The translations under genes and the position numbers were made by a program. A stretch of 36,452 nucleotides of DNA, from positions 1-36,452 of the forward strand of contig JBKJPW010000216.1 of the NCBI GenBank assembly GCA_046594225.1. Reading direction: 5' to 3'. This stretch comes from UBA4416 sp046594225. Its GTDB lineage: Bacteria > Bacteroidota > Bacteroidia > B-17B0 > Aurantibacillaceae. The notes under the pieces were generated by a model. It saw nothing but the letters and a program-made list of their open reading frames with translations. It ran no database searches and was not told where the DNA came from. Below, one piece after another: positions 15,077-22,770 of the stretch (its first letter is position 1; every line of letters begins with the position of its first letter).

Positions 15077-17359
15077 CTATATTTTTATACCAATCACGCA
15101 CACATCATCTACCTGCTCTAATTCACCTTTCCATTTATCAAAAACTGAAACTAATTTTTCTTTTTGTTCAGTAAGAGGTAAGTAGTGATTGGCAACTAGG
15201 TTTTCTTTTAATTGTTTGTATTTAAATTTCTTACCCTTTGGTCCACCAAACTGATCAGCAAAACCATCTGTATAAACCAGTACAGTGTCACCTTTTAAAA
15301 CATCCAATTTAAATAATCTAAAAGGTTCATTTCTAATGCCAATGCCTACGGGCATTTTATCCGCTTCATATTCTATTATTTCTCCTTCTCTAATGACTAA
15401 AGGCGCATTATTAGCAGCAGCATACGTCACTTCTTTTGTTTCTAAATCAAAGCATAATAAGATAGCATCCATTCCATCCTGTCCTCCATCTTTCGAAATA
15501 TTTTTTATCAAACGTTGTCTCACATAATCCAATACTTTGTTTGGTTCAATAATTTTTTTCTCATTGATAGCTTCGTTCAAAAAAGAAATATTTAGTAAAC
15601 TCATAAAAGCACCTGGTACTCCATGTCCAGTACTATCACAAACAGCTAAGTAAAAATGCGTGTCGGTTTTTGTTGCCCAATAAAAATCTCCACTAACAAT
15701 ATCTTTAGGCTTAAATATGACATAATGATCATTTAGAAATTTTCTTAAAAAAGACTCATTTGCTAAGAGCGTGTATTGTATGCGTTTTGCATAGTTAATA
15801 CTATCTAAAACTTCTTTTTGTTTTTCCTCTATAATATCTTTTTGATGTACAACCTCTGCCGTTCTTTCTCTAACCGTATCTTCCAAGCCATGAACCAAAT
15901 TACTAATCGATAGTTGCATTTTTCTAAATCCATCTGCTAGTATTCCGATTTCATCTTTAGTATTTGAACTTAGCTCCACATCAAAATTTCCATTGGCTAT
16001 CTCTGCCGCATCAATGGTTAATTCTTTTAACGGTTTTGTAATTTGTTTTGATACAACATAAGAAACAAATAGTACAATAAGCAATAAACCAATAAAGCCT
16101 TGAATGATGTGATTACGCAAATTTACAACATGAGAAAACGCTTCCTCTTCATCTATTTCACTCATAATAGCCCAGTTCATTCCAAGTATTTTTAATGGCT
16201 TATAGGCAGACAAAACAGATACTCCTCTGTAATCATCAAATATTTTTGTGTTTGATGCTCCACTCAAAGCTTCTTGCGTTCCTTTTGTTTTAACTTCTTG
16301 TAACCCTATAGTACTGTGAAAATTTTTGATATTTTCAATAGTTGTTTTATCAGTACCAATTTCGTTTAGCATTTTAAAATAGTTTAAACTATCTTCTATC
16401 AAGAAGCGTGACTGGTTTCTCAATTTATAATCTTCTCCGATAATATAAGTTTCTCCTGTTTTTCCTAATCCAACATTTGACCATTGATGATTACTGGTCA
16501 TGATACTATTAATCTTGTCGATTGGCATCTGAAATGCAAGAACGCCAATAATTTCATTTCCTTCAAAAATGGGACAAGCTATAAAAGAAGCATGTTCATT
16601 ATAAGAAGGCAGATAGGCAGAAAAATCAACTAAATTAACTTCTCCTTTATTTTTAATTTTACAAGCTTTACTAAAGCAATCTGCAAAATTTGTTTTACTA
16701 AATGGGCCCGTGATTAAAGATGAACCAAAATCAAACTCTTTATAAACCGTGTATACAACATTACCTGTTTTATGATCGATTAAAAATATATCATAATAGC
16801 CAAAACGTTCCAAGAAATTACGAATCACAGGATGGTATTTTTTATGAACGCTATTATAGGAACATTTAAAATTAATAGAGTCTAATAAATGATTAGACCC
16901 AACTGGCAGTCCATTTGAAATCATAAACTGATCCTGAAGAAAACTTGCGTTGTTACTACTATAACTAACAACCTCCTCTTTACTATACTTTTTAGAGCCA
17001 ACGTTATTTACTCTTGGTAAAATGATAGTGTCAATATATCTTTCCACGTGTTTCTTTGAAAGTGCGAATGTTTCATCAGAAATACTTAATTCTTTGTCTA
17101 TATTATCAAAACCATATCTGAAGCTTTTCATGGCATCAATCATACCAGGGTCTTCCGACATAGTAAGCAACTGGTCTTTAATTTGCTGAAAGTAATCTGC
17201 AATTTGATTGGCTTTTACTTCTCTAACCGCAGTTAATCTGTTAAAGCTTTCCATTTCAAAAGAGGACTTAGCTTGTTTATAGCTTATTATCCCAACAATC
17301 AACATTGAAAGAAATGCAATTAGAAAAAAGACAATAGTTAATTTAATTCCTATTTTCAT
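15077..17359 (-). CDS. Cache-HAMP-SpoIIE family serine phosphatase sensor
   Basis: This 760-residue transmembrane signalling protein has four parts. The first is a membrane helix (residues 6-26). The second is a large extracytoplasmic sensor of the Cache type (about 30-405, with IIGVLAFQMPIDKINSIM and GKTGETYIIGEDYKLRNQSR). A second helix (about 412-432) leads to a HAMP domain (LKELTIDAAEIANGNFDVEL) and a coiled coil. The last is a PP2C/SpoIIE phosphatase (about 530-760). The metal-binding motifs are DIVSGDFYWATK, LAVCDSTGHGVPGAFMSLL and VLVYTDGFADQFGG, all intact. It should dephosphorylate a cytoplasmic target, usually an anti-sigma antagonist, in response to an external signal. No anti-sigma or STAS partner is nearby, so its target lies elsewhere. 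I see no clear TAnnTTTG box upstream. Confidence 0.93.
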   Translation of the reverse strand: MKIGIKLTIVFFLIAFLSMLIVGIISYKQAKSSFEMESFNRLTAVREVKANQIADYFQQIKDQLLTMSEDPGMIDAMKSFRYGFDNIDKELSISDETFALSKKHVERYIDTIILPRVNNVGSKKYSKEEVVSYSSNNASFLQDQFMISNGLPVGSNHLLDSINFKCSYNSVHKKYHPVIRNFLERFGYYDIFLIDHKTGNVVYTVYKEFDFGSSLITGPFSKTNFADCFSKACKIKNKGEVNLVDFSAYLPSYNEHASFIACPIFEGNEIIGVLAFQMPIDKINSIMTSNHQWSNVGLGKTGETYIIGEDYKLRNQSRFLIEDSLNYFKMLNEIGTDKTTIENIKNFHSTIGLQEVKTKGTQEALSGASNTKIFDDYRGVSVLSAYKPLKILGMNWAIMSEIDEEEAFSHVVNLRNHIIQGFIGLLLIVLFVSYVVSKQITKPLKELTIDAAEIANGNFDVELSSNTKDEIGILADGFRKMQLSISNLVHGLEDTVRERTAEVVHQKDIIEEKQKEVLDSINYAKRIQYTLLANESFLRKFLNDHYVIFKPKDIVSGDFYWATKTDTHFYLAVCDSTGHGVPGAFMSLLNISFLNEAINEKKIIEPNKVLDYVRQRLIKNISKDGGQDGMDAILLCFDLETKEVTYAAANNAPLVIREGEIIEYEADKMPVGIGIRNEPFRLFKLDVLKGDTVLVYTDGFADQFGGPKGKKFKYKQLKENLVANHYLPLTEQKEKLVSVFDKWKGELEQVDDVCVIGIKI

Positions 17360-17540
17360 TTGTTTTAATTATTGTTTTTTTATTATCATTCCTTCACTGA
17401 ATTTATCGTTTTGTTACCTTATAAAATAACCAGTTAATTATTGTAGTAAACATATCAATTTTGTAGAGTGATAGTTTTACTTATAAAATTGTCATTTTAT
17501 TTTGGATTTACGAAATTTCTTTTCAGAAAAAACTTCATAA

Positions 17541-17576
17541 AAAAGCCCTATCCACCAGCTGGCGGATAGGGCTTTT
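17541..17576 (-). terminator. Terminator of the M16 peptidase gene (CCAGCTGG-core hairpin)
   Basis: aaaagccctatcc (17541-17553) pairs with ggatagggctttt (17564-17576) over 13 bp, with CCAGCTGG in the loop. It lies 14 bp after the M16 stop, and on the minus strand it ends in a T-run. The remaining bases of the 17360-17589 gap are A+T-rich, with no gene or other signal I can identify. Confidence 0.85.
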
Positions 17577-17589
17577 ATTTAATTATTAT

Positions 17590-20544
17590 TTAATACCCAA
17601 AAACATCTTTTAATGTTAGGTACTTAACTGTACCATATTTTTCTAATGTTTTAATATCTAACATATCTTTTTTACCTAATATAAGTATGGAAGCTGGTTT
17701 GTTTTTAATTTTCTCATCCTGAAACTTCTTCACATCATCATAGGTCATGGTTGTTACATTAGTATAAATATCCTGTCTGATATCTGTTTTTAACCCAAAT
17801 TTTTCGGCATTTACATAATCAAATAAAATCTCTGCTTTATTAATACGCTGTGTCTTAATGTCTTGTAAAATAGCTTCTTTAGCTGCTCCAAAAGAGATGT
17901 CAGACTTTGGAATACCATTTAGTAAATTCATCATACCCGTCATTGCTTCAGGTAATTTATCAGCTTGTGAACCGATATAAGAAAAATTATAGTACGGCGA
18001 CTTTGGATCACTCGGTTTTCTGTATGTTGAATAGCAAGAATAAGCCAAAGCCTTAGATTCTCTTAAATCCTGAAACACAACTGAACTCATGCCACCACCA
18101 AAATACTCATTATACATACTAATTAAAGGAATGTTTTTAGCATCAAACTTATCTCCTTCTGTTAAAATAACAATTTCTGCCTGTTTCATATCATAATCAA
18201 CAACATAAACTGTATTGTTAAAAGTTTGCAAAGTAAATTTCTCTTCGGTTGGCACTGGTTTCAATCCGCCTGCTGGAACAGTATGAATTGTATTTAATGC
18301 TTCTTTAACATCTCCCACTAACTTTGGACCATAATACAAAATTTTATGTTGGTAAGTCATCAATGATTTTATTAAATCGGCAATTTGTGATGCCTGTAAT
18401 TTATTTAACTCATCTTCAGTTAACACATGGGTAGCAGGATTAGAAGACCCAAACTTCGCATAGTTTACCATCATCTTTTGTAAGATTGTGCGTTTTTCTT
18501 GTTTAGCATCGCTTCGCTTTTTTAAAACATCAGACACTAAGTTTTTAAGAATTATTTCATCCACTTTAGGGTCGGCAAATAAACTTTCAAATAAACGCGT
18601 TGCCTTTTCAAAGTTTTCATTTAACCCAGTTAAGCTTACCCACGTTTGATTATCTGAATTAAACACATTGAACGAACAACCTAGCTTATAAAACTCTTGT
18701 TGAACTTCAGCTGGCGTCATTTTACTTGTTCCTAAATAAGAAATATAATCAATGGCAATAGGCAATGTTTTATCGTTGTTAGTACCCATATCAAATGCAT
18801 AATACAAATCAAACAATTGATTTTCTGTATTCTGACTATACAACACTGGAATATTTCCATTCATAGTTGTTTTCATCACATCTTTATCATAATCAATAAA
18901 TTTTGGTTGCATATCAGCAATTTTTGCTGATAAAATATTTTTAACAAAAGGTGATTGATCTTCTCTATTCACCTCAACAGGTGTAATTTGAGGCTTCTCC
19001 ACTTTTTGGATGTTTTTATCTTCACCAATTTTTTTATAAACTACCACATAGTTATTCTCCAGATAATTTGTCTTTACAAAATCTATGACCTCTTGTTTTG
19101 TAATTTTTGATAAACGTTCCACTGTATTGACAGATTGTTGCCATTTAGCATCATTAGTAAATGCATCCACAAAAGCCATCGCGCGTGATTGATTATTTTC
19201 TAGCTCTTTAGTTTTTTGTAATTTCATATCAGTAATTACAGCGCTCATTAACCAATCAGGAAACTCACCTTTTTTTAATAATTCTATCTGACCATATAAT
19301 AATTTTTCTGCCTCTTCTAATGTTTGCCCCTCTTTTGGTGAAGCAAATAAAATATGTGTTGAGTAATCCTTTAACACATAAGCAAAGCCTCCACTATTTA
19401 ATACTTTTTGTTGTTGACTTAAATTTAAATCCAGTAACCCAGCACTTCCGTTTGATAACAATAAATTAATTAGAGTAATCATATCGGCATCTTTACTTCC
19501 TGTTCCAGAAAAACGCCAGGCCATGGCTAAATTTGCAGCATCTGGGCCAATAATTTCTTTAATTATTTTTTGTGTAATAGGCGCTTCTTTCTCAAACGTA
19601 TAAGGAGTTACAGGTTTAGAAGACATTGTTCCGAAATTTTTTTCAATTAATTTAATCGTCTCATCAGGATCAAAATCACCACTCAAGCAAATTGCCATAT
19701 TATTGGGAACATAATTAGCATTAAAATATTTCATAATCTCCTTCATAGAAGGATTCTTTAAATGATCAATAGTTCCTATGGTAGTTTGTTTCCCATAATT
19801 ATGATTTATAAATAATCCTGAAAATACAGCTTCCCATAATTTGCTATTATCGCTATCCAAGCCTCTATTTTTTTCTTCGTAAACGGCTTCCAATTCGGTA
19901 TGAAATAAACGTAACACTGGCTTTCTATAACGTTCTGCTTCTATTTTTAGGAAATTTTCTAATTGATTAGTTGGGATATCATTTACATATACTGTTTGAT
20001 CAAAAGAAGTAAACGCATTTGTACCCTGAGCTCCAATACCTGCTAACATTTTATCATACTCGTTAGCTATAGCATACTTTGCGGCAACTCCTGATATACT
20101 ATCAATTTGATGATAGATTTTTTTACGTTGTCCTTCATCTGTTGTTTGGCGGTAAGTTTCGTATAAATTTTCAATTTTTGTAATTTCCACAGATTCTTTC
20201 GCGAAATCTTTAGTTCCAAATTTATCTGTTCCTTTAAACACCATATGCTCTAAATAATGTGCCAAGCCTGTAGCTGTTGAAGGGTCATTTTTACTCCCAG
20301 CTTTTACAGCAATATAAGTTTGAATACGAGGTGCATTTTTATATACACTCATATATACTTTTAATCCGTTTTTTAACGTATAAATTCTAGCTTTAAATGG
20401 ATCATTTAAAGCATATTCGAAATTAAGAGAAGGAACAGGTGAGCCGTCTTTGGCACTTGGTTTTGTAGTTGGTTTGGTTTGAGCGTTTGAAATAGTAACT
20501 ACAAGTGCTAAAGCAACTGGTAAAAGAGATTTTAATAGAACCAT
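17590..20544 (-). CDS. Secreted M16 (pitrilysin/insulinase) family zinc peptidase, two-domain form
   Basis: This 984-residue protein has an N-terminal signal peptide (MVLLKSLLPVALALVVTISN, then AQ). The active site is the inverted zinc motif HxxEH in TGLAHYLEHMVFKGTDKFG (near residue 97), with the downstream Glu ligand in HTELEAVYEEKNRGLD. A helical insertion of several dozen residues separates the two, as in other Bacteroidota members. The second M16 half (about residues 540-984) lacks HxxEH, as expected for the inactive C-terminal copy. It degrades peptides, probably in the periplasm. It stands alone on the minus strand with its own terminator. The exact substrate is unknown. Confidence 0.94.
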   Translation of the reverse strand: MVLLKSLLPVALALVVTISNAQTKPTTKPSAKDGSPVPSLNFEYALNDPFKARIYTLKNGLKVYMSVYKNAPRIQTYIAVKAGSKNDPSTATGLAHYLEHMVFKGTDKFGTKDFAKESVEITKIENLYETYRQTTDEGQRKKIYHQIDSISGVAAKYAIANEYDKMLAGIGAQGTNAFTSFDQTVYVNDIPTNQLENFLKIEAERYRKPVLRLFHTELEAVYEEKNRGLDSDNSKLWEAVFSGLFINHNYGKQTTIGTIDHLKNPSMKEIMKYFNANYVPNNMAICLSGDFDPDETIKLIEKNFGTMSSKPVTPYTFEKEAPITQKIIKEIIGPDAANLAMAWRFSGTGSKDADMITLINLLLSNGSAGLLDLNLSQQQKVLNSGGFAYVLKDYSTHILFASPKEGQTLEEAEKLLYGQIELLKKGEFPDWLMSAVITDMKLQKTKELENNQSRAMAFVDAFTNDAKWQQSVNTVERLSKITKQEVIDFVKTNYLENNYVVVYKKIGEDKNIQKVEKPQITPVEVNREDQSPFVKNILSAKIADMQPKFIDYDKDVMKTTMNGNIPVLYSQNTENQLFDLYYAFDMGTNNDKTLPIAIDYISYLGTSKMTPAEVQQEFYKLGCSFNVFNSDNQTWVSLTGLNENFEKATRLFESLFADPKVDEIILKNLVSDVLKKRSDAKQEKRTILQKMMVNYAKFGSSNPATHVLTEDELNKLQASQIADLIKSLMTYQHKILYYGPKLVGDVKEALNTIHTVPAGGLKPVPTEEKFTLQTFNNTVYVVDYDMKQAEIVILTEGDKFDAKNIPLISMYNEYFGGGMSSVVFQDLRESKALAYSCYSTYRKPSDPKSPYYNFSYIGSQADKLPEAMTGMMNLLNGIPKSDISFGAAKEAILQDIKTQRINKAEILFDYVNAEKFGLKTDIRQDIYTNVTTMTYDDVKKFQDEKIKNKPASILILGKKDMLDIKTLEKYGTVKYLTLKDVFGY

Positions 20545-20658
20545 ATGTTTATTTATATATCTAACGAATATAACTAAAATTATTAAGCCTATAAAACCGT
20601 TTATGTAATTAAAATGACAGCTCTAAAAGAGCTAATTATTTATAATTAATGCGATAAG

Positions 20659-20689
20659 TTTGCGGTTATAAAATAAAAAACTATATTTA
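20659..20689 (+). promoter_or_regulatory. Predicted promoter of the DUF898-M48 pair
   Basis: TTTG (20659-20662) and TATATTTA (20682-20689) are separated by 19 bp, a near-exact Bacteroidota promoter, ending 16 bp before the ATG at 20706. No comparable promoter precedes the M48 gene, so both genes probably depend on this one. Confidence 0.65.
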
Positions 20690-20705
20690 ATAATAAATTA
20701 AAACT

Positions 20706-21686
20706 ATGGAAAATACAGAATTTAAAACGCTAGAAAATACAGAATTCAAAAAACTGTTAAAATTTAATGGCGACCATGGCCAGTTAATTGGCTTAAGAAT
20801 TATTAATCATATTTTAACTGCTATCACAATAGGCATTTATTATCCTTGGGCCAGAGCAGCTTATTTAAAATATATTTATGGTGAAACTGAGTACATGGGT
20901 ACTCGCTTTGTATTTCACGGAACTGGTAAAGAAATGTTTATTGGCTTTTTAAAAGCCATTGGAATTATTGCCGGGTTATATGTATTGCTATTATTATGTG
21001 TGTTTTCTCAAATTGTTGCACTAATGTTATTGAGCATATTAATATTTTATGTTGCTATTATTGTTTTAATACCAATTGCCATTCATGGGTCTAATAAATA
21101 CCGTTTATCCCGTACTTCATGGCGTGGGATTCATTTTGGGTACAGAGGGCAATTAGGAGAATTTATGAAAATGTATTTGCTTGAATTTTTATTAACCGCA
21201 GTTACATTGGGCATTTATGCTTCGTGGATGCACGTTAAAGTAAATAAATATATTAAAGGTCATACTCGTTTCGGTAATATTGAATTTTCGTTTGAAGGAG
21301 ATGGTGCAGATTTGTTTTTAATAAAGTTAAAAGGAGTTTTTTTAACAATTATTACTTTAGGAATTTATTCCTTTTGGTATTATAAAGAGTTAATTAATTT
21401 TGAAATTAGTAACACAAAAGTTATTCAAAACGGCAAACAAATTCAACTTCGCTCATCAATTACAGCTGGGAAAATTTTTGAATTAATTATTACAAACTAT
21501 TTAATTATTATTTTTACTTTAGGTATTGGCACTGGCATTGCCATTAACAGAGTGATGCGTACTGTAATGGAAAACATTGAATTTGACAGTGAAATAGACG
21601 CGAATTCACTAGTACAAACAGAATCTGAATATAAAGATGCATCTGGAGATGATTTAGCAGGAATGTTAGACATTTCTATCGTTTAA
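20706..21686 (+). CDS. DUF898 (YjgN-type) multipass membrane protein
   Basis: This 326-residue membrane protein is built from repeated modules with the same helix motif: ILTAITIGIYYPWARAAYLK, LLTAVTLGIYASWMHVKVNK and FLTIITLGIYSFWYYKELIN. The first two are followed by GTRFVFHGTG or FGNIEFSFEGDG segments. This is the DUF898/YjgN pattern, whose biochemical role I do not know. It is followed after six bases by an M48 metalloprotease, a pairing seen elsewhere. The N-terminus has a duplicated 8-residue unit (ENTEFKTL, ENTEFKKL), probably from slippage. A role in membrane quality control beside the protease is inference only. Confidence 0.88.
   Translation: MENTEFKTLENTEFKKLLKFNGDHGQLIGLRIINHILTAITIGIYYPWARAAYLKYIYGETEYMGTRFVFHGTGKEMFIGFLKAIGIIAGLYVLLLLCVFSQIVALMLLSILIFYVAIIVLIPIAIHGSNKYRLSRTSWRGIHFGYRGQLGEFMKMYLLEFLLTAVTLGIYASWMHVKVNKYIKGHTRFGNIEFSFEGDGADLFLIKLKGVFLTIITLGIYSFWYYKELINFEISNTKVIQNGKQIQLRSSITAGKIFELIITNYLIIIFTLGIGTGIAINRVMRTVMENIEFDSEIDANSLVQTESEYKDASGDDLAGMLDISIV
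20709..20756 (+). repeat. 24-bp tandem duplication at the start of the DUF898 gene
   Basis: Two 24-bp units (20709-20732 and 20733-20756), identical at 20 of 24 positions, encode ENTEFKTL and ENTEFKKL directly after the start Met. The differences suggest it is not brand new. Confidence 0.8.
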
Positions 21687-21692
21687 TTTTTG

Positions 21693-22769
21693 ATGACCGA
21701 ACGTTGCTTCTATTTTGATGGGCAAACTGCTCAGGCAAATGAATGTACAATTCATGTTGCTGACGATAACTTGTATATATACTTTTCTAATGAACCAGAT
21801 AAAACAATTATTTGGAGTAGAGTAAATATTAAAGATTTTGACCTTAATGGCAACCAATTAATTATTAAGTACGGTGATTTTCCACAACAAACCATAGAAT
21901 GTAACGGAAGTAATAGCGTGCTATTTTTTGAAAAGTTAAGTCAAAGAAATTTTTCAAAAAAATCGAAAAGTTTTTGGTTAAAAAACAAAGGCAGTGTTGC
22001 TATCATATCATGTATAGTATTTGTTTTGATTTGTTTAGGTACTTATTTTATATTATTACCTTGGGTTGGCGAAAAATCAGTTTCTATAATTCCTAAAAGC
22101 GCCGAAATTGAATTAGGCAATAGTATCGCCGAATCCATCTTACAAAGTAGCACCGAAGAAGATTCAGCAACCTATTATGCCAATTTATTTGTTGCTAAAC
22201 TAAAAACTAATACATCCTACTCTATACAAATTACAGTTGTTGAATCTGATGAGATCAATGCTTTTGCATTACCTGGTGGCAGAATATTTTTGTATTCAGA
22301 AATTGTTAAAAATTTGAAAACGCATGAAGAATTAACTGCTTTACTAGGTCACGAAATTTCACATGTATCCAATCAACATTCCTTAAAAAGTATTTGCCGT
22401 ACAATGGCTTCTAGCTTGTTTATAGCTTGTTTATTTGGCGATGTTACTGGAATCTCATCTGGCATTGTGCAACAAGCAGATCAGTTTAAACAATTAAATT
22501 ACTCACGCGAATTAGAATTACAAGCAGATGATAAAGGCTATGAGCTTATGTTACAAAACAGAATATCACCTAAAGGAATGCTTGATTTACTAAATCTATT
22601 AAAAGAAGAAAGTAAAGACACACCTGATTTTATGAAATATTTGAGTACACATCCCGAAACAATTGAACGTATCAAAAACATTGAATCAAAAAAAGAGGTA
22701 GCAACTCGCTACGATGAAAATCGAGAATTAAAATATATTTTTGAAAAGATAAAGTATCATTTAGATTAA
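21693..22769 (+). CDS. Membrane-anchored M48 metallopeptidase with N-terminal PH-like domain
   Basis: This 358-residue protein has a cytoplasmic beta-rich domain (about residues 1-95, DUF7092-like), one membrane helix (VAIISCIVFVLICLGTYFIL) and an external M48 peptidase. The zinc site is intact: HEISH in ALLGHEISHVSNQH, and the third ligand Glu in ELELQADDKGYELM. FALPGGRIFLYSEIV, just before the HEXXH, is the classic M48C substrate-groove segment. An upstream TTG at 21690 is in frame, but the ATG at 21693 follows immediately and is preferred. It lies six bases after the DUF898 gene and ends one base before the convergent receptor's stop. Such proteases clear misassembled envelope proteins; the substrate here is unknown. 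Confidence 0.92.
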   Translation: MTERCFYFDGQTAQANECTIHVADDNLYIYFSNEPDKTIIWSRVNIKDFDLNGNQLIIKYGDFPQQTIECNGSNSVLFFEKLSQRNFSKKSKSFWLKNKGSVAIISCIVFVLICLGTYFILLPWVGEKSVSIIPKSAEIELGNSIAESILQSSTEEDSATYYANLFVAKLKTNTSYSIQITVVESDEINAFALPGGRIFLYSEIVKNLKTHEELTALLGHEISHVSNQHSLKSICRTMASSLFIACLFGDVTGISSGIVQQADQFKQLNYSRELELQADDKGYELMLQNRISPKGMLDLLNLLKEESKDTPDFMKYLSTHPETIERIKNIESKKEVATRYDENRELKYIFEKIKYHLD

Positions 22770-22770
22770 T

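Noticed and set aside
17360..17540. Regulatory RNA or riboswitch in the gap before the phosphatase gene
   Set aside because: The stretch is A+T-rich with no stable hairpin, conserved motif or clear promoter box that I can recognise.
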